This document shows positions 47,736 through 61,511 of a stretch of 64,000 bases of DNA, in pieces. This stretch comes from Sclerotinia nivalis. Its lineage: Eukaryota; Ascomycota; Leotiomycetes; Helotiales; Sclerotiniaceae. The notes below the pieces were generated by a model. The model ran no database searches, was not told the origin of the DNA, and was given only the letters and a program-made list of their open reading frames with translations. The position numbers and the translations under genes were made by a program. The DNA is taken from positions 682,001 through 746,000 of the forward strand of contig JAPEIS010000010.1 in the NCBI GenBank assembly GCA_029531795.1, written 5' to 3'. Positions within the stretch are counted from its first letter, which is position 1; every line of letters begins with the position of its first letter.

Positions 47736-48735
47736 TTTGAATGTCGATAATTATTTCGCACAATGAATTATGTGATGTCGTAGAAATGGTAGAAGTCGTA
47801 AATAAAATATAAAGTCAAACCTTGACGAGACCTCTTAGAAAATTATTTTTACACGCTAAGGAATCTAGATAAGGGTTGCAGTTAGGGCTTATCTATTGGT
47901 CCAGACTAGATCCACCATTAGCTGGATGGAAATGATCAAGTGCTCACTCTACGGTCACATGACACAACCTCTTCCCTCTTTCTCCCAAAACAATCTCCAA
48001 TTTGCCCCAAAAGTCCTTCATTACTCAGCAATCACTACTCGCCCGTCTGATTGAAAATCCGCTGAATCCCAACATTTCAAAAAATCCATAGTTTTAATAT
48101 ACCATCAAATTAATTGATCTACCTAGGTACGTGCCACCCTTATTGATTGACTGTGTGTTTTTGTGTGTGTGGGTGGGTGTGGGTGTGGGTGTGGGTGTGT
48201 TTGATTTTCTTTTATACAGGTTTGTTTATTCTCCTTCCTATCCACTTTGATATCCATCTTCTCTTAACCCCTCTATCCACCCCTTTTCCTACCCTCTCTC
48301 CAGTCCTTCCCCCCTTTATCTCCGTCTCCCTTCCGAGTTCCCAACCCTCCAAGCCCCTCTCTTCCTCCCCTCCAACCTCACCTCCCCATCCCATCCCCAA
48401 CGACACAAAAGAAACCAATAACCTTCCACCGATTCCCAACACAAGAAAAACCCAAAATTCAACTCAGAAGACAACGAGGCAAAGAAAAAAAAAGAACTCT
48501 CCTCGAGTATATCACTCAACAGGTAAGATTGTGCATGTCACTATTGACTAGGTACCGATCCTAATGCAACAAAAAAAAGAAACTCGAGTTGCAGAAAAAA
48601 GAAAAGAAAGTTACAAATAACACCTTCCAACCCAGTAATTTCCCTCTTAGTTGAAACATGTTTTATGTGTCGAAACAGGTTTTCAACTTCGATCAACCAA
48701 TATATTCTCAACGCCTTTTTATGAAAGCCCCCTCA
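47736..48735. other. Intergenic region
   Basis: No supported gene. A GT/GGGT-rich microsatellite (48158-48200, GTGTGGGT units) and long C/T-rich stretches lie here. Confidence 0.45.
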
Positions 48736-51144
48736 TTAATGGTCATAACCTGCTCCACGCTGCCAAGGACTATCATATTCGTAAGCTTATGCACGTCATC
48801 AATCATCAGTAAATTCTTACCTAGCATTGCTTTGGTTCTGATTCTGATTCTGATTCTGAGGTCTGAAACCCCCAGGTGCAGGACTACCACCGTTTTGTGA
48901 TCTATATCCTGATTGCGACAAGTTTGATGTCGAAAGATTGTCTTGGTATGGAGCTGGTGATGCATTGTTCGATCTATCATTTCCGTAAAATAAAGGAGCA
49001 TTACTATTGCGCCCTCCATCTTGATAATTTGGTGGTGGACCTCGAGAACCACTTGCTGGGAAAAGAGGAACCGATGGATCAACAGGTGAATGAGGTGCTT
49101 CTCTAACTGATGGGTTTGACTCTCCATATGTTCCTGTACCTGCTGTAGAAGGTGGAAGAGGCATATTCGTTGGATGTCTCATAGAATCAGATGACCATGA
49201 ATCATTGTCATCATCTAAATCGAGGTTGTGTTTATATCCAGCCTTATCTCCTCTAGCAGTAGCTCCCAAAGCATCCAACTCAGTGGTCAAGCCCGTATTT
49301 GACTTGATGAATGATGCACGATCATCAGTCATTGGTAAGTAACGGCTATCTGGGTTCTTGCGAACAAAAGCATAGACGGTAGCAAGTAAAACAAGAATGA
49401 GAAGAACCAATGAGAAAACTGCGTTGATAATGAAGAAAACAACGCCCATAACACCAGTGACGATACCTGGTTGATTGAAAATATCCGTGAATACCAAAAG
49501 GAAAATGGTGTTTAAGAAGTTGACGGCACAAATGGCGATATTGAAACTATTGGTACTTTTGTCCATCCATGGTCGAATAACACTGGCTCCAATCAAAGCA
49601 GCTGCTTCGATTAAAAGAAGAGCAATAGCTTGAACTGTAGATGAGTTTTGTCCAAATGCGATAAACATTCCCTTAATAACAATATAAATTAGAGTCGGAA
49701 GAATGAAATAATAAGCCGTTGCTCTGAATTGGACGTAGAGGAAACCCCACTTGTTGAGAGCCGAAGGATCTGAGTAGAGAATGTATGCTGGATTTTTGTG
49801 CATCAAAACCGATCGTTTGGCGATTCGAACAACTTTCATAGCTGCCCAAGCGAGAGTCCCTGTCATACCAAAGAAGAAGAAAATGGCCAAAACAACTTCT
49901 GCTGGAGAATCATTTTGTGTGAATTCCCAAAGACATAGAATGGTCATCTGTGGGTAACCAATAAGTACCATACGGAACATAATACCCTTTAAGACAGTGA
50001 ACCATCCATTGCGGAAATCCAAGAATTTATCCGATTTCATCCACTTCACTTTAACTGCAAGTTCACAGAATCCTTTGAACAGTGCAACAAATAAGATGGT
50101 GAAAACAATAAAGATACAGAAGAAAGCCAGACCAGTCAAGAATAAATTGGTAGATTCGATACCGGCGCGGAATGCTACTCGTTTAATTCCTTTGACGAGA
50201 TATGATCCAGTTGTTGTGGTAGTATCGGCTCGTTTTGTCAGGATTTCATGTGCTCGAGTAAGAAGTTTAATGGTATGTTCGACTGATCTCTTTCCCATGG
50301 AACGTTTCTCGACTTGAACAGATGTAGTGGTCAAAGTATTCAAGAGTGTAGCTGGAGTTCCACCAGTGGACTTTTGATACCAAGTTGCAATGCTTTGCAT
50401 GAAATCGACCTCAATTATACCCATACTCCAATCGAAATTTTGAGTCCATGATTGAACGATAGGTGGAAGAGGAACAGAGGTGAGTCCGATTATGGCTTGA
50501 GCTTGAAAGTATCCAAAGAGTGACAAGGCATTAGCTGCTACATGAGCAGCAGTGTTCGAATGACCCAATCCAGAAGTTACAGCAGATGCTACCAAAGCCA
50601 ATCCAGCAATAACGGCAGTCGCCCATCCTACGCCCTTTTGATCGACGGTTTGCCCGTTTGATAATTGAGCTTCGACACATGCCAAACTAACATCGGGGTT
50701 CGCTGTACCATTGATAATAACTTTGACATTAGCATCCAAATCCGGTACTCCGTATGCGATCGATGGAATGCTATCAACTGTAGATTGAGGAACAGCAATG
50801 TTAGATCGAATATCGATTTGACCAGTACTCATTGGGCAAAGTCCCGAAAATCCAGAAGAACATGGATCGATGACTCGATTTAAAATGGGATATCCATAAG
50901 CCGTGACTTCGACATCGAAAGTAACATTCCCTTGAATAGAAGAAACACCAACTACATCGAACGTGAAGGTTAAATTTCCAGGTGTGAAGACGACATCGAA
51001 TAAAGTTGCCGTAAAACTCGAATTATCCTGACACGCGTTCAAGGACTTGGATTCAATTAATCGAGTTGATGCTGAAGCGAAAGAGAAAAGAGTAAGAAAT
51101 GAAGTCAAAAGGACCCATGGTGTTGATGAGAACGTCGGTCGCAT
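48736..51144 (-). CDS. TRP-like ion channel / flavin carrier (Flc) family protein
   Basis: Exon 1 is 51144-48821, the intron 48820-48770 and a 34-base last exon 48769-48736; 785 residues ending SPWQRGAGYDH. An N-terminal signal peptide (about 1-25) precedes a lumenal ML-like TRP_N domain (about 27-165) with paired cysteines (NACQDNSSF, DPCSSGFSGLC, SLACVEA) and N-glycosylation sequons. Helices begin with GWATAVIAGLALVASAVTSG. The multi-helix TRP-like core spans about 330-600 (FIVFTILFVALFKGFCELAV, PQMTILCLWEFTQNDSPAEV, LFVFTDIFNQPGI-like). The tail is Pro/Ser/Gln/Asn-rich. Flc proteins work in ER and cell-surface FAD and calcium homeostasis and cell-wall integrity. The short last exon was deduced from the typical C-terminal end in this family. 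Confidence 0.9.
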
Positions 51145-52156
51145 GTTGCAAAAACCGTATATTAAAAGAAGCCTGTGAAGGCTTTAATGTAGAAGATTTG
51201 ATTCCGTGACACCCCAAAGCCTTTTATTGTGCGAAGAAGAAACCTTGTACCGAGTTATGAATCGTATTTTCCTTCCTTCAATATTTTCTTAATCGCAACC
51301 CCTTTGTATTTGTCCTTCTTTCGATGGGATAATTCAACTGATTGATCGCGTTGTAATAGGTGTTTAGGATTTGTTTCGCCACTATTCTTTCTTCAATTCT
51401 CCAAAACGGCCGACAAAGATCAATTAATGAATCATTGACAGACTTGGAATGATTAGCGACCGTGGGTAATTTCGTAGATCCAGCTCACGAGGTTTGTTAA
51501 TAACGAGGGGAATGTATCTCTGCGAGAGAGATAAAATGACGAGTTTGTCGAGGATTGGGAGAAATAACGAAAGGAGGTCGACGACTAGGTTTAGGATCTG
51601 GGTCTGTTGGTGGTCGTCGATTCGGAAGTTTTAGAATAGGAGTAGAAGGGTATTTTGGGGGGAATTGTGATTGTTAGAAAAGGTTAAAAAAAGGAAAATG
51701 AAATGGAGGAGAGGCGGAGGAGGGATGGAGGCGGGAGGCGTAGTAGTTCGTAGTGGTTAGGTTTTCAAGGTTTAAAGGTTTAAAGGTACGGGTATCGGTA
51801 GGTGAATGTTATTATTATTATTATTTTTTCCCTTTCTCGTTTTTAGCGGTTATTGTGACGAGTAGGAATTGTTGTTAGGGGAAGAATGAAGGGTCTGATA
51901 CCCAATGGATTTAGGCCTTGCAGCTTTAAAATGCGTAAGTATGAAAGAAACAAGTTTAAGATATTCGTAAATTCGTGAAATATTATACTGTGAATAAGAA
52001 CAAAAGCAATAATGATAATGATAATGACAATTATAATCAATTATTTACTTGATGATAGAAAATCATTCAAGGAAAACAATTAATCATGAATTATTAATTG
52101 ATTAGCCAAGCTTAACTGATTGGTTGAAAGTCCCTTGAGCTCTTGAGTTCTCACCA

Positions 52157-52187
<31 letters not shown>

Positions 52188-55100
52188 ACTTGTTGCTCAA
52201 ACGTACTCGTATAATCTCCCTCTTTCTTGTCAAGATTAGAGTGATTAATCAGAGGTGGCTGAGCGTAAAATGAGATGAGAGTATCGTCCGCCGTCTTGTG
52301 TGTTCGGAATGTTTAAAATTCGATTCGTATAAGTGGTATGAGGTTGAGTTATGAATGATGTTATGTATTGAACATTGAATGTACCGGATATAGTATCAGA
52401 ATGAATTACCGGTATGATTCAATAAGGACTTTTGTCAAGAATAAGGATCCCGTTTCCGGTTTCCCGTATGATTGACCACAATTAGTTACTTTACTTTCTC
52501 TTCCTTCTCTTCCTTCTCTTCCTTCTCTCTCTATTAGCTTTTGAAGAAGGTCCTCTTGGCTAGACCAGAATATCGCTTTCGGAATATGGGGATTCTCTTA
52601 AATTCAAGACCCCAGGGGTTAAAATAAATCGGGGCAAAAGTACATTGAATGGTTACTCTAATAACTTAACAGGGGAAAATATGCAGAAAAACTCTGGGCG
52701 CATGGAGGACTTTCAAAAATGGAGAATTAAAAATGGATCAAAATGTATTTCGAATTTCATACATGGTATGGATGGGATGGTTGACTTGGATATGAAGTTC
52801 ATGGATATCTCTCATGAATTTGCGCAATTTATGAATCATTGTTGAATGGATTTGGATTTGGATATGGAATGAAAATCTAATCAATTGATTACGTGTATGT
52901 TTGTTTGAGTTTTTCTTAACTAATTATGGATGGATCCAGTTCTCTTGTTCTCTCAAACTATTCAGCCATCAGATTTTGTTTTGTAAGTGAGGTAAGTGAG
53001 TCCTTTTTACTTACTGAAAACAGCATGAAGAATGATACTTAGGTAAGTGATTTCAGGTTTATTGTACCGCTTGCAGCTTACAGCTTACAGCTCACAGCTC
53101 ACAGCTTCCTTTCAAAACCACTCCTACACTGACTGAATCAGCTTGAAAATCAAAAAGGATCAACTATTTGCCTATCAAAACCCTCAAATTTTAAAATAAA
53201 CGAAACCTATGAATGAAATGATCCATACTATTCATCTCATTTCATCCAATAAAAGCCCGGCAATGTCTCTTAAATTCAAATAACCCCTCGATACTTTTCT
53301 CGTATTAATCGGATCGCATCAAAACTTCCTTGTCCCTCATATCACTATGAACACCCCTCAATTTATCTTGGCATTTCTATGTACACCTAGGTAATAAATA
53401 CAACTCATCTACTTAACCAAGTCAACATCACCAGATCTTACATCTTGCCATCTTACCATCTTACCAACCTCAAAGCCAACTTATTACTGCTTTTCAGCCT
53501 CTTGAATTTGCAAAAGCCGGATGATCAATGATTACATCAAAGTCACCATACAAAGATTCCAATCAGCATGCAACGCCCTATGCATCATGACATCCGTGTT
53601 GCAGAGAACTTGTAGTTTCTAGACCAACAGCCCCAAAATAATATCAATCAACCAACCAACCCACCCACCGAATCTCTCTGCCAACAAGCCCCCAATAATA
53701 CCATCAAAATATCTTGAATCCAAGAAATCATCTCTAGAGATACGGATAAAATGTTTCCAAAAAATATGCAAGTGTTACCTAATCCATACACTCAAAAATG
53801 CCATACACAAAGGAAAACATCCCGAACTCTTAATGTCACAGCACAGCCTCCTTACCATCATCCATACAAGGATGCATTACTTAATATCATCTCAATGCAC
53901 CAATTTTGAGACATAAATGTCCACGAGTACTGTGCCCATATGGTTCCAGAGGTCAATGATCCCACAAGGTCTGTTTTAGGTTTGGGGTGTTCTTATTTTG
54001 GGCCTTCTTTGGGCCTTTGTTGTTATTATTTTGGAATGGAGTTGAGGTATTTAGAAAAGCTATTGGAATGGAACATGACCTATTTCAGAAGGATATTAGA
54101 TAATCCATCACCATTTCGAGAATCAAGAATCCAAAAGTAAAGTAACTACCTAACTCCTCCGGTATATCCCATCTTTCAAAAACCCCAGGTATTTTTATAC
54201 TTGAGTATCAAAGTTACATCTAATATTAACTTATTTATCCCAATTATACCTCAGGATCTAACTTGTTTCACCCCTATACTACATGAACCTTCTCATGATT
54301 CCACCATACACTTGATATACCGGTACATGAATAAGCAATTTTCTCTATAAATTCATCTAAACAATACCTACTACATAAAACTTCAAAAAGTCCTCATAAC
54401 TAACTATTGTCTCTATTCCTACACTCAAATACCGCATCCCAACAGCTAGGTAATCACAACCCTCACAACGCCTCTCAGCTCACCCCTGAAATTTGGCGAC
54501 AGATCAAACATCTCTCAAACCTTCTCACTTCCCCCTTCTCCTCCTATCTTTCAACACAACTCTTGTATCAAAATCCCCTTCGTCCATGAATCACTCACGC
54601 ATCACTCATACTCCGTGCACTAAACACATACTACGAGTATATGTACCTTGTAGCTTTTCCATACCTACAAAAATAAATCATGCCTAACACTCACCCCGCG
54701 CACAGTTAGCAACTGGAAAATCGAGTGGTCGAGATAAGATTCGTGGGCACGCATAATTCCAGATCCCATCTCTCTCTATTTATTTATTTCTCGATCCTGA
54801 TGTGAAGGAAGAGAGAGATATGTCGGCTAGTCTGAGGGGTTTGCGAGGAATGTTAGTTCCTTCTGTTTTTGATGACATTGACATATTGATTCTGTATCAC
54901 TGACTAGTAATCTCTATCTATATCGAATTTTTACGTCGAGTTATCTATGGGTCAGGGAATTTTGGATGTTGATCATGTCTGGCTGTGTTTCCTTCTAGAC
55001 TTCTTCCACAAATAGATTTATCTTCTAATGATTAATCCCCATTTATTCCTCTCAATTGCTACTCTCAGAATATCCACCATATTCTTCAGGTTTTACCATT

Positions 55101-58100
55101 CCTTGGATTGCACAATGTTCAATCTTCAATTCATGTGCTCGGATTCATACCATACTCTCCCTTTCGTTGTGTCATCGAATTCTCGATCTGAATTACCAGC
55201 ACAAGCTTCTCGGTTCACCAATGACTACCCATTGCAAGCTGGTAAGCTAAAGTTTCCTGCCTCTTATCTGTTTCATGTTTATCTGAAAAGATGCATCCTT
55301 TTCCTAAAACCCCAGGCTCTCATCCGTTTAATCTATGCAGTCATAAGTGCACGCTTGCCCCAGTGACCAAGTTTGACATCCTAGCTTTAGACTAAAGCTC
55401 AACCATGAGCACATCGGCATGCTTACTTTCCTTCAGTCATCATGCTGTAGTTATTAGTTATAATCGAACGTATGAACGGCGTCTTTTAGAGAAAGCCCAC
55501 ATCCGGCATTGTCTCCCAAATTCTGGACGAGGCGGCACGCAACCACCCTACTTTTGGGAAATGGAAAGAGGTATGTACATCCACGATGAATACAAGTAGT
55601 ATGCTTATGTACGATGTTGGATGGATCAAACACAATTTCAATGGTATTTTTAAGCATTGTTGATGTTGGAGCGAAACCAAGTGAACCTCAATATGGAGCA
55701 CTGCGCGGTTCTCGATCCCGAGGCACTGCAAGTAAGCAATTTTGGAATCGCCTTGCTCATTAACATTGAAAGGAGCACTTGTCATGGCTGCCACTCAGGA
55801 CAACGCTCAAAGGTGGCTACCCCCCCCCCCCAAAAGAAACTCTCCTTCACAACGCAAACCGTAAATGTATTGGCGTCGATTCGCAGGCATAACACCGTGG
55901 ACGAGCATATCTCGACGGGCCATCAAGCCTCCAATTATTAGGTGAGAGTCATACATATATGTACCATTACTACCATATGGTTTCCCCCACCATACATCGC
56001 TTTCTTGCAACAGGAGTGTTCCAATTAATCCCTGCTACCGACCTCATACGAACATAACAATCCCAACACGAAAGAGAAAGCTTTGAATGAGATGATTGGC
56101 GAAAATACAACGTTTGGTTTGGAATGCAATGATACTCTTAGGCTATTCGGTACACTCTGCTCATCTACAACATATAAGGAGTACCACCATCTTCATACAT
56201 CATCTTCACAGCCAATGGCAGATGCCAAATGCTCCAAAAACCCCAAATCATTGCTCTCTCCATCCAACATTTGGAGACGCACGACGACACTTCACATGGT
56301 GGTTTTGCTGGAGTTCGTAGCCCGTAAGGTACTCTAGATGTTGTTCGTTTCTTTCCCTTTGCGTTAATCTTCCAAAACCTGATTTTGAACTACTTGAACA
56401 ATCTTATACCAAATCTTAGGACTGAGCTGCGTTTCTAGGAGACCATGTTGATTTCCTAGCACAAACTGCATACAGTAGAAGTGCTTCACCTAGGATATAT
56501 CAATAAGCGAATATATGTGCTAAGAATGGAGATGTAGAGGTACAGGTGAATATCGCAGCTACCGAGATAGAGGTTGTATATTTATAGGTATCATTATGAG
56601 AGGAGATGGGATGGGATGACACTGGCTGGTCTCGTCTTAGGTAAAGATTTGCTATATTTTGTGTATTCGGGAAGTAACTATTATCATTAGTTCCTCAAAA
56701 CTGCATAAACCTCATTTCTCCACAGAGAATAAATCAACATAAATCAGCAATCTACCGTGTTCTACAAATCCCTTCTTCCATCCCCCATATTTTCTTCAAT
56801 ATCTCTCATTCCGGCTACCTACCCAAAATGGTAACGAGGTGATATTCTTACGCTGTGCAGCAACAATCCAAATACCAACTTCTTGCTATTTTCTCATACG
56901 GTATTTATTAGACTTCTGTAGAATATTGTGTTTTCGTGCAATGTAATTGTAATAGTGTGTGCTTGTCCTTTTCTTTAACAGTTTATAAACGCCTCGTCTT
57001 TCGCATATCAGATATACTCAGCTCCAGAGGATATCACATGTTCACTATATCCTCACTTACAATCATACCGCGCAGTTTTTGGAATAGGTCGTCGAAACGA
57101 TCAAATGAGGGATAGATGAAACTGTGAGTTCATACTACATGAGTCAGGAGAAAGTTCCTGCGATTGATATCTATTCACACCACAATTATGATAATCCTCG
57201 TGTGAGGCTCCTGAAGCTGTGATGTCAATTCTTTTAGGTATTCTTTGTACTTCGATTCTGGATATCTATATCCTATTATGTCTGTTTCTATGCCTATTTC
57301 TCACTATTTCTTAATACGTATATGAGAGGAGATTATTGACGGTAGGGATATTATAATAGAGAATTTCGAGGTGGAATTTCGGGGAAGTGTGGGAAGTGTG
57401 GGAACCGCGGGTGGAGGTCGTGGCGGGGTGGGAGTAGAAGGAGTGCTAGAGGGAGGAAGAAGAAGAAAAAGGGGATTCCGGCAACTAATAGTCGAAGGAG
57501 GGGAGTCGATTTGTAGGGATGGTTGAGAGGATGTATTATGGAAGAATTAAACTTAGTCTTATCCCCACCTCAATGTCCATCCAGGTGTCACCCATAACGG
57601 CTCTTCCCATCTACCAATCCTTGTTCGCTGCCCCCTCTCTCCCATTATTACGTTACCCAATTCTTTAATCGCAAAAGTACACTGTCGGAATCGTTGCGAA
57701 TGATCTCCAGCATGCGAAGCTGGTACCGATATAGCGGAGCGGAGAGGGCTGGGAAAAGGATTTCGAGGTTGTAAGATAGGAAATGGGGGTTTAGCATTAG
57801 TTTGACGATTTTATAATAATGAGCGATACACTCTTCTGTACATAGTAGTTATTAGTTGTGATATATATAAGTTAGTAATGTTGTTAAGTGACCAATAACC
57901 TTGGCGAAACTATAGTGTCGCATCGAGGTTTGTGATCGAAGCTTGAGCTAATTATAAACTGCCCAAAAACCACTATGCCATAGGTGTAGAGTATACAGCA
58001 TTACTCAGTTGCTCAATACGAGATATATCGTGTAGGTTGAGTACGAGGCAAAGAACGATAAGTGTATGGTCTCAATATAATTTTCCGATGATGAACCCCA

Positions 58101-58639
58101 CCAAATCTCTGCTTTCGTTCACATCTTGACAAAATCGCAATCATTTCTTACCTACTCGACGTCTTGTAAATTTTTCAACAATACCTATACCAATACTTCT
58201 TTGTTTTTATCAAACCGAAACTCTGTCTCTAATTTCACGGTTCGAAATCATCTGTTTTGCGCAAAATAAGCTGTCTTTTTGCGTCTCAAAGCCCTCTTCT
58301 ACTGTTGAAATTTAGCAATAAACCAACCACATCAAGCTATCATCACTACCTCGAGCCTCCAGCCTAATTATATCAATAAGTACTTGTAAAGTGGTATATG
58401 TTCCTTTATATATCTTTTCTGGCATCGCTAACTATGATAGTCCGTCAAGTTGAGCAATCCTATCTCGAGTCTTCAACAAACGTACCAGAGTTCGTCCTTC
58501 ATCTTGCTCATCTGCCTATATTTCAGGGAAGAGGTTGAGCATCCCCTATTACATTTCTATGCTATCGCTGATCTTTATGCTAAAGGACAATCTTGAAACC
58601 TGCTACGAACGAATCCGGCAGAAAACTTGGTTTATAATA
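51145..58639. other. 7.5-kb gene-poor interval
   Basis: No ORF here shows convincing coding character. Notable content: ATT repeats (51811-51827), TAATGATAATG repeats (52009-52030), a (GA)n tract (52158-52186), TTCCTTCTC repeats (52500-52530), TTACAGC/CTCACAGC repeats (53080-53108), a C-run (55821-55831) and a G-rich segment (57380-57440). The first 1 kb is the likely promoter/leader of the Flc gene. Untranslated RNAs cannot be excluded. Confidence 0.45.
52158..52186. repeat. (GA)n microsatellite
   Basis: An uninterrupted GA dinucleotide run of about 28 bases after CCAGGT. Confidence 0.85.
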
Positions 58640-58956
58640 ATGTCTGAAGTGAGATTATTTTCGACCAATATCTTTACGAACCCTGCCTGATGCGACGAAC
58701 GCAGCCCGAGCAAACCGAAAATGAAGACTACGAATCTATCAGGTACAAGACTTTTGCCGCAGTGGACTATGACAGATATATGTCATGGGAGGCTGGGCCT
58801 GATGGACAGGTAGAAGGTCGTATCAGTATTGGACAAAATTTTGAGATTTCTAGAATATTTGGAACAAAGGTAAAGGAAGAGAAGAAAAGTCTTCCTAAAG
58901 GGTGGTTTGTAATTGTGATGGATGCGAAGTTCAAATTGGTGGCAGCGAAACCCTAA
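58640..58956 (+). CDS. Small unrecognised protein, about 86 residues
   Basis: The proposed model is exon 1 58640-58648 (Met-Ser-Glu), a 56-base phase-0 intron (58649-58704, donor GTGAGA, acceptor GCAG) and exon 2 58705-58956. It reads MSE then PEQTENEDYESIRYKTFAAV, YMSWEAGPDGQVEGRISIG and SLPKGWFVIVMDAKFKLVAA. The alternative unspliced start is ATG 58690 (88 residues). The composition is that of a compact soluble beta-rich protein, with no signal peptide and no family I recognise. Its stop overlaps the stop region of the convergent gene at 58953 by four bases. Confidence 0.45.
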
Positions 58957-60754
58957 GTAAGCTCCGTGGGATATATATGTTTGTAGATATCTCTACCTAC
59001 GTTGAAATTCAACGTCACTTCAACTTTGCAATCGCTGCTAACATCGCTGTCAGGAAATGATATATGGACAGCGTGAGTATATAGTAGCATCCCCATCTCA
59101 ACCTCCCTCATTCTCCAATTGCTGGCGTTCATACCCTCGAAGAGATAGTTCCCAAGTATGTTCTTCCAGTCTTCGACCGATCCTATAGCTGTTTCGGAAA
59201 TAGCTTTCCCGACCGATGAACATATCCAGATCTCCAATGTGCAATCCTCTTCATAAAAAGGAAGGCGCAAACGTACAGTATCGGTTAAACCCTTTCCCTC
59301 TTTATATGGGTTGCATCAACATCTTTGAACAAGCAGCTAGCAAGAACACTCTCGAGCTTGTGCACATGGGCTGGGCCGATATTCGTATTCCCCGGAGTAG
59401 GAGTTTCAATCGTCCCTCCTTGTCGATTATATGTGGTTCCACTTGATGGACGGGGGATGGATGAATCGGGACTTGAAGATAAATCAATACGCCTTCGTTT
59501 GCTAGACAAATCTTGCACTTCGATCTGTGGCTCCAAATCTCTCCTTTTCCCTTTACTCCCAATCCCCGACAACTCACCAACGATAACATCGTGGCTACAC
59601 TCATTGAGCACCGTTTCACTGGTAATTTGAAATGATGAATTTTCGATCGATGACAATTGCTGACCCTGCGTAGGCTCCACTGGATTCAACAGTGTATCTA
59701 TCGAATTGCAATTGCTGCGAAAAGTACTTGGTCCTGCTTCGGTGCCACCCTCTCCACGCAGACCTGTGCTACCCCCAGTATCTGTCGAATCCCGGTACGA
59801 GCTTGAATGCGTATTTTGTGTGAAGGTCGAAAGATTCCATCGAAATGGTTGGAGTATAGCTTCTCGAATCTCCGCTCCAAGAGCATCTGCACCAAGTTCT
59901 TTCGACTTCTCGCGGAAGGATTTGGATTCAAGATGCTCGACAGTACTCGTGTAAATAGGACCCTTAAGAGGCAATTTTGTTTCCCATCTGAGAATGTGAG
60001 AAAGCTTCGATTTTGGAAAGAAAGAACTACTCACGTATTATCTGCAACGCTCAGTGGCAATAGAAATGGAGCTCCATAACCCAATGAATTCGATAGCTGG
60101 GCATAGCGAGATCCAGCAGAAACCCAGCGTCTGAGGTTCTCCCGTATTTTTGTATTCGTGTCCTGTATTGACGTCGTGGTGGAGGCGAGTGTACAAGCAA
60201 GTTGGTTTTCAAATGATGCCGTGAGATTCTTTCTGCCCGAAACCTTTACAAGGTCGTAAAAGAAAAGTACAAAAAATCTCCAAATGATGGTATCCCATTG
60301 ACGCTTGGTTTCAAGCCGTCTGATACCCATATATGCCTGACTAAAAAAGATTTCAATCGGTTTAGTTTTATCTGCCGTAAGATCAACTTGGATCCCTGCC
60401 CATGACCAGAATTTAAACGGATATTGCTGGCATTCTCTGTATTTTTCCAGAACTTCACCAGTCAGCTCGATGTGCGTAATTTTTCGAATGGATTTTAAAA
60501 CTCGGTTCGTATCTTTTTTTGTTGGTAGTTTTTGCTTGGGTTCTTGATTAAGTATGATTTCGGATACATTGGTTTTCGCCTTCGCCAACAACTTTATCAA
60601 TTCTGCAATCTCTTGCACAAACTTGAAAATATATTAGTTATATTCTTATGGTGTTTTGTTATTTTCTTACTTCTGAGTTATCCAATAAGTCTTCAATTGT
60701 ATCATCTTCGTTATAAGCTTGAAGCTTTTGGATAATTGAACGAACAGTAGTCAT
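58953..60754 (-). CDS. Unrecognised multi-exon protein
   Basis: Exon 1 is 60754-60671 (MTTVRSIIQKLQAYNEDDTI...), exon 2 60621-60035, exon 3 starts 59987, and the last exon ends 58953. Junctions 1 and 2 keep frame with good donors (GTAAGA, GTGAGT). Exon 2 encodes a helical, basic segment followed by FKFWSWAGIQVDL and TIIWRFFVLFFYDLVKVSG. Exon 3 is Ser/Thr/Glu-rich with a likely nuclear signal SSKRRRID and the tail PGNTNIGPAHVHKLE. The frame of exon 3 runs into TAA at 59285-59287, while the next frame continues with TVRLRLPFYEEDCTLEIWI to the stop at 58953. An intron from about 59356 (after PAH, weak donor GTGCAC) to about 59295 would restore frame but is not convincing. The family is unknown. 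Confidence 0.45.
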
Positions 60755-61511
60755 TCTGAACACAAAACAAGTAGAGAACTTTTGATGAGGAGGTGATGAG
60801 GAGATGATGAGGAAATGGTGAGGAAGTACAAAATTCCCGTATGGACTTTCACATTGTGTTTGGCGGCGCTAGGCCAAAAATATAGAGCTGACAGCAAAAA
60901 GCCTTCAGATTTCCAGAAATGGATTTCAGCACCGGGGGTTTTCAAATCCCCGCTTTCTAACCCTTTTCTTGTCCAGTTAATCTAAACCTGCACCTCGCTT
61001 ATAGATAGATAGGTAGTATTCCCTTCGACCTAGCAATTAGACCAACGCAGGTCTTTCGACAAGAGCGGAAACGTCCCACTGCTTTTCTTATCCTTGCGTG
61101 GGCGGCTATGAATGACGGACGACATGTAGATATTGCCGAATTTCCGAGATGTGTCGGAACCCCTCTCATCTGATGTTGCATGCTGTATAATTTTCTAACT
61201 CTTTTGACAGTTTAGGGTATTGCTGTATACCTATGTTATTTCTCAGTATACGCATGTAATTGTTGTTCTCTTCGGGGACGGGAGGGGTGCGCAAAGGCCT
61301 CAGCAATGAAGCATATCAATCGATGTATAAGAACAAGCTGTAGAACGAGACAACCAGTGTATACTCGTCTCATCTCACAATACTACAAATTCATCTACCT
61401 CACTTCATCCTTCACTGTATTCTCTCTTTTATCTTATTAGCCTTTTTCGGCTACAGCTTTTCTGCATCTTTCTTCGTTTTCGGCGACTCTTCCACTGCTG
61501 ACACACATACA
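60755..61511. other. Intergenic region
   Basis: Upstream of the minus-strand gene; GATGAGGA-type short repeats near 60785-60822. No gene is supported. Confidence 0.4.

Noticed and set aside
47386..47750. Ser-rich and Leu-rich plus-strand ORFs
   Set aside because: Antisense of the Glu-rich repeat in HAS1.
48158..48200. Telomere-like G-rich repeat
   Set aside because: The unit is GTGTGGGT-like, not TTAGGG, and lies between two genes; it is a microsatellite.
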